Positions 37,937 through 48,135 of a stretch of 64,000 nt of DNA are shown here, piece after piece. The notes under the pieces are model-generated. The model saw nothing but the letters and a program-made list of their open reading frames with translations. It was not told where the DNA came from and searched no databases. Positions within the stretch are counted from its first letter, which is position 1. Each line of letters begins with the position of its first letter. The translations under genes and the position numbers were made by a program. This DNA is from Paraburkholderia ribeironis (GTDB lineage: Bacteria > Pseudomonadota > Gammaproteobacteria > Burkholderiales > Burkholderiaceae), in contig NZ_CYGX02000010.1 in assembly GCF_900019265.1 (NCBI RefSeq), positions 107,222 through 171,221 on the forward strand. The letters run 5' to 3'.

Positions 37937-38713
37937 ATGAACACGAACGTTTCCTCCTCTTCCCATCCGCTCTCGCATCTGTTCGACAACAACGATGCGT
38001 GGGTCGCCCGCAAGCTGTCCGAGGACCCCGAGTACTTCTCGCGTCTCGCCGATCAGCAGACGCCGGAGTATCTGTGGATCGGCTGCTCCGATTCGCGTGT
38101 GCCGGCCAACCAGATCATCGGCCTGCCGCCGGGCGAAGTGTTCGTGCACAGGAACATCGCCAACGTGGTGGTGCATACCGATCTGAACTGCCTGTCGGTG
38201 ATCCAGTTCGCCGTCGATCTGCTGAAGGTCAAGCACATCATGGTGGTCGGCCACTATGGCTGCTCGGGCGTCGGCGCGGCGCTGCACGGGCGTCGCGTGG
38301 GTCTCGCCGACAACTGGCTGGCGCATGTGCAGGACGTGCGCGCGAAGCACGCCGCGCTGATCGAGGAATGGCCGATCGGCGAAGCGCGGCATCGGCGGCT
38401 GGTCGAACTGAATACGATCGAACAGGTGGTGAACGTGTGCCGCACCACCATCGTCATCGACGCGTGGGCGCGCGGCCAGGACCTGACCGTGCACGGCTGG
38501 GCGTACGGCGTACACGACGGCAAGCTGCGCAATCTCGGCATGACGATCAACGACCCCGCCGCGCTCGATGCGACGTACCGCGATTGCGTGGCGGCGGTGT
38601 CGGCGAACGGCGCGCGCAACGCGGAGAACGACGTGGTCGCCGCCGATGCGGCGCAACTCGGTGATGTGCCGGCAGTCATCGAAGGTGTGATCAAGGAGCT
38701 GAAACATGAGTGA
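37937..38713 (+). CDS. can: Beta-class carbonic anhydrase
   Basis: A 258-residue beta-carbonic anhydrase that interconverts CO2 and bicarbonate. Zinc ligands are cysteine 50, histidine 106 and cysteine 109, and the Asp52-Arg54 dyad is in IGCSDSRVP. The conserved VVGHYGCSGVGAAL follows. It is cytosolic and close to E. coli Can. Its last codons overlap the thiolase start by 8 bp, so the enzymes are co-translated. Supply of bicarbonate to acyl-CoA carboxylases is a plausible reason. Confidence 0.94.
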   Translation: MNTNVSSSSHPLSHLFDNNDAWVARKLSEDPEYFSRLADQQTPEYLWIGCSDSRVPANQIIGLPPGEVFVHRNIANVVVHTDLNCLSVIQFAVDLLKVKHIMVVGHYGCSGVGAALHGRRVGLADNWLAHVQDVRAKHAALIEEWPIGEARHRRLVELNTIEQVVNVCRTTIVIDAWARGQDLTVHGWAYGVHDGKLRNLGMTINDPAALDATYRDCVAAVSANGARNAENDVVAADAAQLGDVPAVIEGVIKELKHE

Positions 38714-39926
38714 GACGAACATGAGCGATAAGCAAACCGCAGCGCAGGCTGATCCGATTGTCATCGTGAGCGTCGCGCGTACGCCGATGGCGGCGTTGCA
38801 GGGCGATTTCGCGTCGCTCACCGCGCCGCAACTGGGCTCGGTGGCGATCGAGGCCGCCGTGCAGCGCGCGGGCCTGAAGCCCGAGCAGATCGACGAAGTG
38901 GTGATGGGCTGCGTGCTGCCCGCCGGCCTCGGCCAGGCGCCCGCGCGCCAGGCCGCGCTCGGTGCCGGCTTGCCGCTCGCCACCGGCTGCACCACGGTGA
39001 ACAAGATGTGCGGCTCCGGCATGCGCGCGGCGATGTTCGCGCACGACATGCTGGCCGCGGGTTCGGCCGACGTGATCGTCGCGGGCGGCATGGAGAGCAT
39101 GACCAACGCACCGTACCTGCTGCCGAAGGCGCGTGGCGGCATGCGCATGGGCCACGGCCAGGTGCTCGACCACATGTTCTACGACGGTCTTGAGGACGCC
39201 TACGAGAAAGGCCGTCTGATGGGCACGTTCGCCGAGGAATGCGCGGCGTCGTTCGACTTCACGCGCGAGGCGCAGGACGCGTTCGCGCTCGAGTCGCTCA
39301 ACCGTGCAAAGCGCGCCAACGAAGACGGCTCGTTCGCGTGGGAAATCGCGCCGGTGAAAGTCCCGGGCCGCAAGGGCGAGCTCACCATCGAGCGCGACGA
39401 GCAGCCGTTCAAGGCCAACCTCGACAAGATTCCGACGCTCAAGCCCGCGTTCAGCAAAACCGGCACCGTGACGGCGGCCAACTCGTCGTCGATTTCCGAC
39501 GGCGCCGCCGCGCTCGTGATGATGCGCGAATCGACCGCGAAGCGTCTCGGTGTCGCGCCGATCGCGCGGGTGATCGGCCACTCGACGTTCGCCCAGGAAC
39601 CGGCGAAGTTCACCACCGCGCCGGTCGGTGCGATTCGCAAGCTGTTGGAGAAGAACGGCTGGCGCGCCGACGACGTCGATCTCTACGAAGTCAACGAAGC
39701 ATTCGCGGTGGTAACGATGGCCGCGATGAAGGAACACCATCTGCCGCACGAGAAGGTCAACGTGAACGGCGGCGCTTGTGCGCTCGGCCATCCGATCGGT
39801 GCATCGGGCGCGCGGATTCTCGTTACGCTGATCGGCGCGCTGAAGAAGCGCGGCGGCAAACGCGGCGTCGCGACGCTGTGCATCGGCGGCGGCGAAGCGA
39901 CGGCGATGGGCGTCGAACTGGTTTAA
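38706..39926 (+). CDS. Acetyl-CoA C-acyltransferase (thiolase)
   Basis: A 406-residue thiolase. The nucleophilic cysteine 102 is in VNKMCGSGMRAAM; the catalytic histidine is in GGACALGHPIGASGARI and the second cysteine in LCIGGGEATAMG. It fits the acetoacetyl-CoA thiolase (PhaA/AtoB) branch. A degradative role is suggested by the acyl-CoA dehydrogenase two genes downstream. The ATG at 38706 lies inside the end of the carbonic anhydrase gene; a second in-frame ATG is 5 codons later. Confidence 0.93.
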   Translation: MSETNMSDKQTAAQADPIVIVSVARTPMAALQGDFASLTAPQLGSVAIEAAVQRAGLKPEQIDEVVMGCVLPAGLGQAPARQAALGAGLPLATGCTTVNKMCGSGMRAAMFAHDMLAAGSADVIVAGGMESMTNAPYLLPKARGGMRMGHGQVLDHMFYDGLEDAYEKGRLMGTFAEECAASFDFTREAQDAFALESLNRAKRANEDGSFAWEIAPVKVPGRKGELTIERDEQPFKANLDKIPTLKPAFSKTGTVTAANSSSISDGAAALVMMRESTAKRLGVAPIARVIGHSTFAQEPAKFTTAPVGAIRKLLEKNGWRADDVDLYEVNEAFAVVTMAAMKEHHLPHEKVNVNGGACALGHPIGASGARILVTLIGALKKRGGKRGVATLCIGGGEATAMGVELV

Positions 39927-39963
39927 CGCGTGATGCGCGGTGTCTAACGGAGCGAGGTATTCG

Positions 39964-40641
39964 ATGAAGACAGTGTTGATCGTCGGTGCGTCGCGTGGCA
40001 TCGGCCATGAGTTCGTGCGGCAATACCGCAAGAGCGGCTGGCGGGTGCTCGCCACCGCACGCGACGGCGCCGCGCTCGACGCGTTGAATGAACTCGGCGC
40101 GCAAACCTTCGCGGTCGACGTGACCGCGCCCGAGGAAATCGCCGCGCTCGGCTGGAAGCTCGACGGCGAACGGCTCGATGCGGCGATTCTGGTGTCGGGC
40201 GTGTACGGTCCGCGCACTGAAGGCATCGAGACGATCACGGCTGAAGACTTCGACCATGTGATGCAGACCAACGTACGCGGTCCGATGCAACTGATGCCGA
40301 TCGTGCTGCCGCTCGTCGAAGAAGCCGGCGGCGTCTTCGCGGTGATCTCGAGCAAGATGGGCAGTATCGCCGACGCGAGCGGTACGACCGGCTGGCTGTA
40401 TCGCGCGAGCAAGGCCGCGCTGAACGACGCGTTGAAGCTCGCGTCGCCGCAGGCGCGGCGCGCCACGTGCGTATCGCTGCATCCCGGCTGGGTGCGCACC
40501 GACATGGGCGGCCCCCAGGCGGCGATCGATCCCGCGCGCAGCGTCGCCGGCATGCGTGAGGTGCTCGCGCAGGCCGCGGCCGCCCGCGAAGCGTTCAATG
40601 GCCGTTTCTATCAATACGACGGCACGCAGCTCGACTGGTGA
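39964..40641 (+). CDS. Short-chain dehydrogenase/reductase
   Basis: A 225-residue SDR of the short CsgA/sniffer type. The cofactor motif is VGASRGIGHEF at about residues 6-16, and the catalytic residues lie in VISSKMGSIAD and LYRASKAAL. The ATG at 39964 has GGAGCGAGG upstream. It stands between the thiolase and acyl-CoA dehydrogenase genes with short gaps, suggesting a reductase step on an acyl or hydroxy-acyl compound. The substrate is not known. Confidence 0.85.
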   Translation: MKTVLIVGASRGIGHEFVRQYRKSGWRVLATARDGAALDALNELGAQTFAVDVTAPEEIAALGWKLDGERLDAAILVSGVYGPRTEGIETITAEDFDHVMQTNVRGPMQLMPIVLPLVEEAGGVFAVISSKMGSIADASGTTGWLYRASKAALNDALKLASPQARRATCVSLHPGWVRTDMGGPQAAIDPARSVAGMREVLAQAAAAREAFNGRFYQYDGTQLDW

Positions 40642-40653
40642 GGAGACACGTCC

Positions 40654-41784
40654 ATGGTGCTTGATCAGGATCACGTGATGGTCCGCGACGCGCTGCGCAC
40701 GTTCGTGAGCGAAGCGATCACGCCGCAGGCCGCCACATGGGACCGCGAGCGCACGTTCCCGCAGGACGTGCACCGGCAACTCGCCGCACTCGGCGCCTAT
40801 GGCGTGCTGGTGCCCGAAACGTACGGCGGCGCCGGCATGGACGCGCTGGCGCTCGCGCTGATCCTCGAAGAGATTGCCGCCGGCGACGGTGGCACGTCGA
40901 CGGCCATCTCCGTCAACAACTGCCCGGTGTGCAGCATCCTGCTGAGCTTCGGCAACGACGCACAGAAGCGCGCCTGGCTGACGCCGCTCGCGCGTGGCGA
41001 AATGCTCGGCGCGTTTTGCCTGACCGAACCGCAAGCCGGGTCCGACGCGTCCGCGCTGCGCACCACCGCGACCCGCGACGGTGACGCGTACGTGCTGAAC
41101 GGCGTCAAGCAGTTCATCACGAGCGGCAAGAACGGCCAGGTCGCAATCGTGATGGCGGTGACCGACAAGACGGCGGGCAAGCGCGGCATCAGCGCGTTCA
41201 TCGTGCCGACCGATACTCGCGGCTACGTCGTCGCGCGACTCGAGGACAAGCTCGGCCAGCATTCGTCGGATACGGCGCAGATCGTGTTCGAAGACTGCCG
41301 CGTGCCGGCCGCGAACCTGATCGGCGCGGAGGGTGAGGGCTATCGGATTGCGCTGTCGGGGCTCGAAGGCGGTCGCATCGGCATTGCGGCCCAAAGCGTC
41401 GGCATGGCACGCGCCGCGTTCGAAGCCGCATTGAGCTACGCGAAGGAACGCGAGAGCTTCGGCGCGCCGCTTTTTTCGCACCAGGCGGTGCAGTTCCGTC
41501 TCGCCGACATGGCGACGCAGCTCGAAGCGGCGCGTCAATTGATCTGGCACGCCGCCGCGTTGAAGGACGCCGGCCGGCCATGCCTCACGGAAGCCGCGAT
41601 GGCCAAGCTGTTCGCCTCCGAAGCCGCCGAACGCATCTGTTCGGCGGCACTGCAGATTCACGGCGGCTACGGGTATCTGAGCGACTTTCCAGTCGAGCGG
41701 ATTTACCGTGACGTGCGCGTGTGCCAGATCTACGAAGGCACCAGCGACATTCAGAAAATCTTGATCGCTCGCGGTCTTAATTGA
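40654..41784 (+). CDS. Acyl-CoA dehydrogenase
   Basis: A 376-residue FAD enzyme. Signature 1 is AFCLTEPQAGSDASALRTTA at about residues 121-140, and signature 2 is QIHGGYGYLSDFPVERIYRD. The catalytic glutamate is at about 361 in QIYEGTSDIQ, the place used by short- and medium-chain enzymes. It oxidises an acyl-CoA to the 2-enoyl-CoA and passes electrons to ETF. A GAGGAG ribosome site lies in the 12-bp gap after the SDR gene, so it is in the same operon. Confidence 0.93.
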   Translation: MVLDQDHVMVRDALRTFVSEAITPQAATWDRERTFPQDVHRQLAALGAYGVLVPETYGGAGMDALALALILEEIAAGDGGTSTAISVNNCPVCSILLSFGNDAQKRAWLTPLARGEMLGAFCLTEPQAGSDASALRTTATRDGDAYVLNGVKQFITSGKNGQVAIVMAVTDKTAGKRGISAFIVPTDTRGYVVARLEDKLGQHSSDTAQIVFEDCRVPAANLIGAEGEGYRIALSGLEGGRIGIAAQSVGMARAAFEAALSYAKERESFGAPLFSHQAVQFRLADMATQLEAARQLIWHAAALKDAGRPCLTEAAMAKLFASEAAERICSAALQIHGGYGYLSDFPVERIYRDVRVCQIYEGTSDIQKILIARGLN

Positions 41785-41791
41785 GCGCTTG

Positions 41792-42241
41792 ATGAATAAA
41801 ACATTGCTGTCATTGCAACGACCCGTCGACTGTCCCTGCGGGGGCGCTACGCCCGGACAGCGCGGCAGCGCCAAAGTGCCCCGCTTCGCGCAATGCTGCG
41901 GCCGCTATATCGACGGCGGTGATGCCGCGCCGCGCGCACTCGAACTGATGCGCTCGCGCTACAGCGCGTATGTGGTCGGTGCAACGGATTATCTGCGCGC
42001 CACCTGGACGCCGCACACCTGCCCCGCCGATCTCGACGCGAACGCCGCGTCGCCCGACGCACCGCGTTGGCTCGGACTGCAAATCAAGGCATTCGCCGAA
42101 AGCGACGCCAATCATGCCACCGTCGAATTCATTGCCCGCTACAAAGTGGGCGGACGCGCGCACCGGCTGCACGAGCTGAGCCGCTTCGTGCGCGGCGACG
42201 ACGGCCGCTGGCGCTATGTCGACGGTGATGTCGGCGAATAG
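41792..42241 (+). CDS. YchJ family protein
   Basis: A 149-residue protein of the YchJ/UPF0225 family. The N-terminal SEC-C-like zinc site is VDCPCGG with a partner in FAQCCGRYIDGG (C14, C16, C35, C36). The rest is an NTF2-like fold (ELMRSRYSAYVVGATDYLRATW and VEFIARYKVGGRAHRLHELSRF). It begins 8 bp behind the acyl-CoA dehydrogenase and is closed by a terminator. Function unknown; ATG at 41792 preferred over a TTG just before. Confidence 0.86.
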   Translation: MNKTLLSLQRPVDCPCGGATPGQRGSAKVPRFAQCCGRYIDGGDAAPRALELMRSRYSAYVVGATDYLRATWTPHTCPADLDANAASPDAPRWLGLQIKAFAESDANHATVEFIARYKVGGRAHRLHELSRFVRGDDGRWRYVDGDVGE

Positions 42242-42300
42242 CGGGCGCCCCTTTCGAAGCCTTTCACGGCATAGCGGTACGCATTGCGCGAAATTCAATT

Positions 42301-42326
42301 AAGGCCCTCATTACAGGGCCTTTTTC
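42301..42326 (+). terminator. Rho-independent terminator
   Basis: AAGGCCCT-cattac-AGGGCCTT followed by TTTCTCG, 60 bp behind the YchJ gene. It ends the can-thiolase-SDR-acyl-CoA dehydrogenase-ychJ transcript. Confidence 0.88.
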
Positions 42327-42814
42327 TCGTGTTGGCCCGACACCACAGCCCCCTGCAAACGCCGCCGGCATGACCCCGAGAGACACCGGCGAGTCCCGTC
42401 TGGCGCGGCTCTACGAGCCCCGATGCGTTGGCGGCAATTTTTTCGTCCCGGGTTCTCCTTGATTGCACAAAACAAAATTGTCGTGCCAGGATGAGGCTGT
42501 TGCTTCATGACGTCACATTGCGAGAGCCAGCCAATACGGCTCAGCAAAATGCGCAGGAGGCCTGTCGATCACCCAACCATATGGGATCGGCGGCGGCTCC
42601 GGTCAGCATGCGTGGCGCTCATCATCGGCGCGTGGGGTCGCGTCGGCCGTTTGGGTTTATCTCGTGCGATCTCGATTGGCGTACGTGCGCTTCGCGCACT
42701 GCGTACGCGTGTGTTTTTGTTTGTCGAAAATGCCGACGAAAGGCAAATGTCAGCGGCGCATCCGGCAAACAGACATCACGATGTTCGGGGCAGGTTTTGG
42801 AGGCGGGTGCGTCA
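42327..42814. other. 488-bp gap before the esterase gene
   Basis: I see no gene. The stretch holds the terminator-like hairpin at 42679 and an AT-rich patch at 42457-42482 (TTGATTGCACAAAACAAAATTG) that could hold a promoter, though no well-spaced pair of hexamers is found. Confidence 0.4.
42679..42722 (+). terminator. Terminator-like hairpin in the leader of the esterase gene
   Basis: GCGTACG-TGCGC pairs with GCGCA-ct-GCGTACGC across a TTC loop, and GTGTGTTTTTGTTTG follows. It stands about 95 bp before the esterase ATG. It may end an upstream transcript or act as an attenuator. Confidence 0.4.
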
Positions 42815-44098
42815 ATGGTGTTCAGCAAGATTCTGACGAAGTGTGCGGTGATCTGTGTAGCGGCGACATGCGCTATCGCAGTCGCGCACGCCGATCCGCT
42901 CGCCGACACCCAGGCAGGACCGCTGACACGCGCGCACGTACCGCGCATCGCGCTCGACGACGACGTCTACCTGCCCACCGCGCACCTGAACGAGCAGATC
43001 ATCCGCGTGCCGGTCGACGCTGCCGGCACGGTCACGCTCGAAACGACGATTTACAAACCGGACGGCGCAGGCCCGTTCCCGATGATCGTCTTCAACCACG
43101 GCAAGATTCCTGGCGATCCGCGCACGCAGGAACGCAGCGATCCGCGGCCGTTCGCACGCGAATTCGTCCGCCGCGGCTACGTGGTGGTGGCGCCAAACCG
43201 CCAGGGCTTCGGCCATTCGGGCGGCGTGTATGAGCAGGATGGTTGCGATGTCGAACGCAATGGTATCGGCCAGGCCGGCGACGTGGCCGCAACCATCGAC
43301 TACATGTCGAAGCAGCCTTACGTGGATGCGAAGCATATCGTCGTGGCCGGCACCTCGCACGGCGGTCTCGCGACGATCGCCTACGGCACCGAGGCGGCGC
43401 CGGGCGTGCGGGCATTGATCAATTTCTCGGGCGGCTTGCGGCAGGATGCCTGCACCGACTGGCAAGGCAACCTGACGCGCGCATTCGGCGCGTATGGCGA
43501 GAAGACGAAGGTGCCGTCGCTATGGATGTACGGCGACAACGATTCGGTCTGGACCGCACCGCTGGTGGCGGGTATGTACGCCGCGTATGCCGCGCACAGC
43601 GTGAGCGCCAAGATGGTTGACTACGGCAGCTACAAGAACGACGCGCATCGGCTGGTTGGCGACCGCGATGGCGTGCATGTGTGGTGGCCGGCGGTCGAGG
43701 CGTTCCTTGCCCGCGTCGGCATGCCGACGGGTGTGCAATATCGGGTGTCCGATCCTTCGCAGCCGAAGGCGAGCGGCTTCGCCGCACTCGATGCGGTGGA
43801 CGCCGTGCCGTATGTCGATGAAGCCGGGCGCAACGGGTACCGGAATTTCCTGCATCAGTATCCTAGCCGCGCGTTTGCCGTGTCGAACTCGGGCGCGTGG
43901 TCGTGGGCCGAAGGCGGCGATGATCCGATGTCGGTGGCGATCGCCAACTGCCAGAAACAGAGCGCCGATACTTGCCGCTTGTATGCGGTGGATAACACCG
44001 TCGTGTGGGGCGCCCAGTCTTCGCAGACGGCGGATGGTGGCGAATCGGCTGCTGGTGGTGCGGGTGAGGAGCAGCACGCGATCGCCAGTCGCGAGTAG
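42815..44098 (+). CDS. Exported dienelactone-hydrolase-type esterase
   Basis: A 427-residue alpha/beta hydrolase with a signal peptide (MVFSKILTKCAVICVAATCAIAVAHA). The core has PFPMIVFNHGKIPGDPR, VVVAPNRQGFGHSGG and the elbow GTSHGGLA with serine 181; the acid is expected in YGDNDSVW and the histidine in YKNDAHRLVGD. The C-terminal 120 residues form an extra low-identity region. The start at 42815 was set by the signal peptide. It is a single gene with its own leader; the natural substrate is unknown. Confidence 0.82.
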   Translation: MVFSKILTKCAVICVAATCAIAVAHADPLADTQAGPLTRAHVPRIALDDDVYLPTAHLNEQIIRVPVDAAGTVTLETTIYKPDGAGPFPMIVFNHGKIPGDPRTQERSDPRPFAREFVRRGYVVVAPNRQGFGHSGGVYEQDGCDVERNGIGQAGDVAATIDYMSKQPYVDAKHIVVAGTSHGGLATIAYGTEAAPGVRALINFSGGLRQDACTDWQGNLTRAFGAYGEKTKVPSLWMYGDNDSVWTAPLVAGMYAAYAAHSVSAKMVDYGSYKNDAHRLVGDRDGVHVWWPAVEAFLARVGMPTGVQYRVSDPSQPKASGFAALDAVDAVPYVDEAGRNGYRNFLHQYPSRAFAVSNSGAWSWAEGGDDPMSVAIANCQKQSADTCRLYAVDNTVVWGAQSSQTADGGESAAGGAGEEQHAIASRE

Positions 44099-44810
44099 GG
44101 TCGGCTTTTCGCCGTGCGCTAGCCGGCTTGTTTCAAACCGCACTCAATTTTCGACGCATCGCCAGGGCCAGGCCGATCACTCCGCCTCTCACCCTGTCTC
44201 TCGATACTGCCTCTCGCAAACGAACCCTCCGCTTTCCCTGGCAGCCCTATCTTTGACGCACCCCGTGCATAGCGGCAACGGATGATCACCGGTCGGTCAT
44301 TGACGCAAGCCGCGCGAGCGGTGAGAGATTGTTCATATCGTTCGATTATCGCGCCACTCCCCTCTCGCCTCTCGAATACCAACGGTTCCTGCTCACGAAA
44401 TTGGCGGGGTACAGCCACTTCATCACTCACTTGCCTATCCGCGAACCAGCGCTTCGTCGCCCCGCGGCGTCGACGAACGCAAGCGCTTCGTAAACGAAAA
44501 AGCCGAAAAAGCCTCGCTAGCGCTCAATTCCCGCCGATAACGGCCCACTACTTTGCCGTCGTCAACTCCGGCGATCGGCGACCTTCCGCCACCAACGCAA
44601 ATCAGCTGCGCCGAACGGCATCGAACCCCGACGCCTCAAGCAAAAACGCCCTTCCGGTCCCTGGTGCGCAGCGCGAAATAAACCGCTAATCTCGACCCCG
44701 CACGCACGCCAAGGCCGTGCACCGCGCAACGAAAAAACGCATCTGGCGCAGTTCAAAAAAGCCTTAAAAGCCAACGGCGTGCAGTGGCAAAAAAGCACCT
44801 GGAGTACCTT
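44099..44810. other. About 700-bp gap before bioA
   Basis: No recognisable gene. Frames of 100-135 codons on either strand are rich in Arg and Ser and carry no motif. It is less GC-rich than its surroundings near 44480-44530 and 44700-44820. It contains the word AGCGCTTCGT twice (about 44451 and 44482). No BirA or BioQ-like operator is visible. Confidence 0.4.
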
Positions 44811-46184
44811 TTGGAAAAATCAGCCGCATCGCCAATCGCATCGTCAATCGCCCCCGATGACTGGGTCGCCCGCAGCCTGCGCGCCGTGTGGCACCCCTGC
44901 ACCCAGATGAAACACCACGAGCGCCTGCCGCTCGTGCCCATCGCTCGCGGTCAAGGCGCGTGGCTCTACGATCGCACCAATCATCGCTATCTGGACGCGA
45001 TCAGCTCATGGTGGGTCAACCTGTTCGGTCACGCGAACCCGCGCATCAACGCGGCGTTGAAAGACCAGCTCGACACGCTCGAACATGCGATGCTCGCAGG
45101 CTGCACGCACGAACCGGCCGTCGAACTCGCGGAACGCCTCGGCGCGCTCACCGGCAATACGCTCGGTCATGCGTTCTTCGCGTCCGATGGCGCGTCCGCC
45201 GTCGAAATCGCGCTGAAGATGAGCTTCCACACGTGGCGCAATCAAGGTTTCGCCGACAAGCAGGAATTCGTCTGCATTGCCAACAGTTATCATGGCGAGA
45301 CCATCGGCGCGCTCGGCGTCACCGACGTCGCGCTCTTCAAGGATGCCTACGATCCGTTGATCCGTCACGCGCACGTCGTGGCGTCGCCCGATGCGCGTCT
45401 CGCGCAAGCGGGTGAAACCGCGGCCGACGTTGCGCGCCGCGCGCTCGATCATGTTCGCTCGCTGTTCGAAGCGCGCGCCGCCAAAATCGCCGCACTGATC
45501 GTCGAGCCGCTCGTGCAATGTGCGGCCGGCATGGCGATGCACGACGCGTCGTATCTCGCCGGACTGCGCGCGCTGTGCGATCAATATGGCGTGCATCTGA
45601 TCGCCGATGAAATCGCCGTCGGCTGCGGCCGCACCGGCACCTTCTTCGCGTGTGAGCAGGCCGGCATCTGGCCGGACTTCCTGTGTCTGTCGAAAGGCAT
45701 TAGCGGCGGCTACCTGCCGCTTTCGATCGTGCTGTCGCGCGACGAAATCTTCGCAGCCTTCTATCACGACGACACTGCGCGCGGCTTCCTGCACTCGCAT
45801 TCGTACACCGGCAATCCGCTCGCCTGCCGCGCGGCGCTCGCCACGCTCGATCTGTTCGCGAGCGACGACGTCCTCGCCAGCAACGCGCGCAAGTCCGCGA
45901 AACTGCGGACCGCGCTCGCGCCGCTCGCCGCGCATCCGCAGGTGCGCAATCTGCGTCAGTGCGGCACGATCTTCGCGTTCGACGCAGTGATCGACGATCC
46001 TCAGCACGCCAAAACTTTTTCGCGCCGCTTCTTCGCAAACGCATTGCAGCGTGAACTGCTGCTGCGCCCGATTTCCACCACGGTGTATCTGATGCCCCCT
46101 TACATTCTCGACGACGAAGAACTCGCGCTGCTCGCGTCGCGCGCTCACGAGAGCTTCGAAGCCACGCTCGCGGAGGCCCGCTGA
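44811..46184 (+). CDS. bioA: Adenosylmethionine-8-amino-7-oxononanoate aminotransferase
   Basis: A 457-residue class III PLP aminotransferase that turns KAPA into DAPA with SAM as amino donor. [12 protein letters not shown] is the BioA hallmark. PLP lysine is 295 (CLSKGISGG) and the cofactor aspartate 266 is in [13 protein letters not shown]. No ATG fits the N-terminus: the likely start is TTG at 44811, with GGAG 6 nt upstream; a GTG at 44784, nine codons earlier, lacks a ribosome site. The stop overlaps the bioF ATG (TGATG). First gene of bioAFDB. Confidence 0.93.
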   Translation: MEKSAASPIASSIAPDDWVARSLRAVWHPCTQMKHHERLPLVPIARGQGAWLYDRTNHRYLDAISSWWVNLFGHANPRINAALKDQLDTLEHAMLAGCTHEPAVELAERLGALTGNTLGHAFFASDGASAVEIALKMSFHTWRNQGFADKQEFVCIANSYHGETIGALGVTDVALFKDAYDPLIRHAHVVASPDARLAQAGETAADVARRALDHVRSLFEARAAKIAALIVEPLVQCAAGMAMHDASYLAGLRALCDQYGVHLIADEIAVGCGRTGTFFACEQAGIWPDFLCLSKGISGGYLPLSIVLSRDEIFAAFYHDDTARGFLHSHSYTGNPLACRAALATLDLFASDDVLASNARKSAKLRTALAPLAAHPQVRNLRQCGTIFAFDAVIDDPQHAKTFSRRFFANALQRELLLRPISTTVYLMPPYILDDEELALLASRAHESFEATLAEAR

Positions 46185-47368
46185 TGCACTTGCTCGACAC
46201 ACTCGTTCAAGGGCTGAAGGAGCTCGACGAACGCGGCCTGCGCCGTCGCCGCCGCACCGCCGACACGCCCTGCGCCGCGCACATGACGGTCGACGGCCGC
46301 GCGATGATCGGCTTCGCGAGCAACGACTATCTCGGCCTCGCCGCGCATCCGCAACTGATCGAAGCAATCGCCGAGGGTGCGCGCCGTTATGGCGCAGGCA
46401 GCGGCGGCTCGCATCTGCTCGGTGGTCACTCGCGCGCACACGCGCAACTCGAGGACGATCTAGCGGAATTCGCCGGCGGCTTCGTGGATGCCCCGCGCGC
46501 CCTCTATTTCAGCACCGGCTACATGGCCAATCTCGCGACGCTCACCGCGCTCGCGGGCCGCGGCACGACGCTCTTCTCCGACGCGCTGAATCACGCGTCG
46601 CTGATCGACGGCGCGCGTCTGTCCCGCGCCGACGTGCAGATCTATCCACACTGCGATATGGAAGCGTTGAGCGCGATGCTCGACGCGTCGGATGCGGACG
46701 TCAAGATGATCGTGTCCGATACGGTGTTCAGCATGGACGGTGACATCGCGCCGCTGCCGCGCCTGCTCGAACTCGCGGAAAGGCACGGCGCCTGGCTGGT
46801 CGTCGACGACGCGCACGGCTTCGGCGTGCTCGGCCCACAAGGCCGCGGCGCGATCGCACAAGCCGCGCTGCGCTCGCCGAACCTGATTTCCATTGGCACG
46901 CTCGGCAAGGCGGCGGGCGTCTCGGGCGCGTTCGTCGCGGCGCATGCAACCGTGATCGAATGGCTCGTGCAGCGCGCACGCCCGTACATCTTCACCACGG
47001 CGTCGGTGCCGGCCGCCGCGCATGCCGTGTCGGCGAGCCTGCGCATCATCGGCGGCGAGGAAGGCGATGCGCGCCGTGCCCACCTTCAGCAGCTGATCCA
47101 CCGCACACGCGCGATGCTGAAAGCGACACCGTGGCTACCCGTCGATTCGCACACCGCCGTGCAACCGCTGATCATCGGTGCGAACGACGCCACGCTCGAG
47201 ATCGCAGCCACGCTCGATCGCGCCGGCCTGTGGGTGCCCGCGATCCGTCCGCCGACCGTGCCGACCGGTACCTCGCGTCTGCGCATTTCGCTGTCCGCCG
47301 CGCATTCGCAAGCAGACCTGGACCGCCTCGAAGCGGGTCTGCAACAACTCGGAGCGCGTGCGGCATGA
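46184..47368 (+). CDS. bioF: 8-amino-7-oxononanoate synthase
   Basis: A 394-residue alpha-oxoamine synthase that condenses pimeloyl-thioester with alanine to [14 protein letters not shown] at about residues 44-53, [11 protein letters not shown] at 72-82, the aspartate in [12 protein letters not shown], and PLP lysine 242 in [13 protein letters not shown] are all present. Its ATG overlaps the bioA stop by one base, and its stop overlaps bioD as ATGA, so the cluster is translationally coupled. Confidence 0.96.
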   Translation: MHLLDTLVQGLKELDERGLRRRRRTADTPCAAHMTVDGRAMIGFASNDYLGLAAHPQLIEAIAEGARRYGAGSGGSHLLGGHSRAHAQLEDDLAEFAGGFVDAPRALYFSTGYMANLATLTALAGRGTTLFSDALNHASLIDGARLSRADVQIYPHCDMEALSAMLDASDADVKMIVSDTVFSMDGDIAPLPRLLELAERHGAWLVVDDAHGFGVLGPQGRGAIAQAALRSPNLISIGTLGKAAGVSGAFVAAHATVIEWLVQRARPYIFTTASVPAAAHAVSASLRIIGGEEGDARRAHLQQLIHRTRAMLKATPWLPVDSHTAVQPLIIGANDATLEIAATLDRAGLWVPAIRPPTVPTGTSRLRISLSAAHSQADLDRLEAGLQQLGARAA

Positions 47369-48102
47369 ATGGGACGAGTCACACGCAAGGCGCGCTGTCC
47401 TTGTTCGTTACCGGCACCGATACGGAAATCGGCAAGACGTTCGTGTCGTCGGCACTGCTGCGCGGCTTCGTTCGCGAAGGCCTGCAAGCCGCCGCGATGA
47501 AGCCGATCGCCGCGGGCGCATTCGAACTGAACGGCGTGCTGCATAACGAAGACGCCGATCAACTCGACGCCGCGTCGAACGTCCTGTTGCCGCCCGCGAT
47601 ACGCACGCCCTATCTGCTGAAGGAACCAGCCGCACCGCACATCGCGGCCGCGCTGGAACACGTCACGTTCGATCTCGCGCATATCGTCGAGTGCCATGCG
47701 CAAGCGGTGCAGCGTGCGAACATCGTGGTCGTCGAAGGTGTCGGCGGTTTTCGCGTGCCGTTGACCGCCACGCAGGACACCGCCGACCTGGCGATCGCGC
47801 TGAACCTGCCGGTGGTGCTAGTGGTCGGCATGCGGCTCGGCTGCATCAGCCATGCACTGCTCACCGCCGAAGCGATCGCCGCACGCGGGCTCACGCTCGC
47901 CGGCTGGGTCGCGAACCGCATCGATCCGGACATGACGTTCCCCGACGAAAACATCGCGTCGATCCGCGAGCACCTCGCGCACGCATACGACGCGCCGCTC
48001 CTGGGCATCGTGCCGCATCTGAGCCCGGCTTCGCCCGACCTCGCGGCGCAGCGGCTCGACATCAACCAGCTCTTGCAGACGCTGCGCCACGCGCAGCGCT
48101 GA
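47365..48102 (+). CDS. bioD: Dethiobiotin synthetase
   Basis: A 245-residue P-loop enzyme that closes the ureido ring of dethiobiotin from DAPA, CO2 and ATP. The P-loop is GTDTEIGKT at residues 17-25, the substrate lysine is in MKPIAAGAF, and the second motif is [11 protein letters not shown]. It is coupled to bioF by ATGA at 47365-47368. bioB follows after 33 bp. Confidence 0.96.
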   Translation: MNGTSHTQGALSLFVTGTDTEIGKTFVSSALLRGFVREGLQAAAMKPIAAGAFELNGVLHNEDADQLDAASNVLLPPAIRTPYLLKEPAAPHIAAALEHVTFDLAHIVECHAQAVQRANIVVVEGVGGFRVPLTATQDTADLAIALNLPVVLVVGMRLGCISHALLTAEAIAARGLTLAGWVANRIDPDMTFPDENIASIREHLAHAYDAPLLGIVPHLSPASPDLAAQRLDINQLLQTLRHAQR

Positions 48103-48135
48103 TCTCCATCACATCCATCCATGAGGATTGACCCC

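Noticed and set aside
38691..40598. Minus-strand open frame of 635 codons
   Set aside because: Antisense to the thiolase and SDR genes, no recognisable domain.
39823..41874. Minus-strand open frame of 683 codons
   Set aside because: Antisense to the SDR and acyl-CoA dehydrogenase genes; composition typical of reversed high-GC coding DNA, no motif.
44119..44430. 103-codon minus-strand frame before bioA
   Set aside because: Arg/Ser-rich, no motif and no ribosome site.
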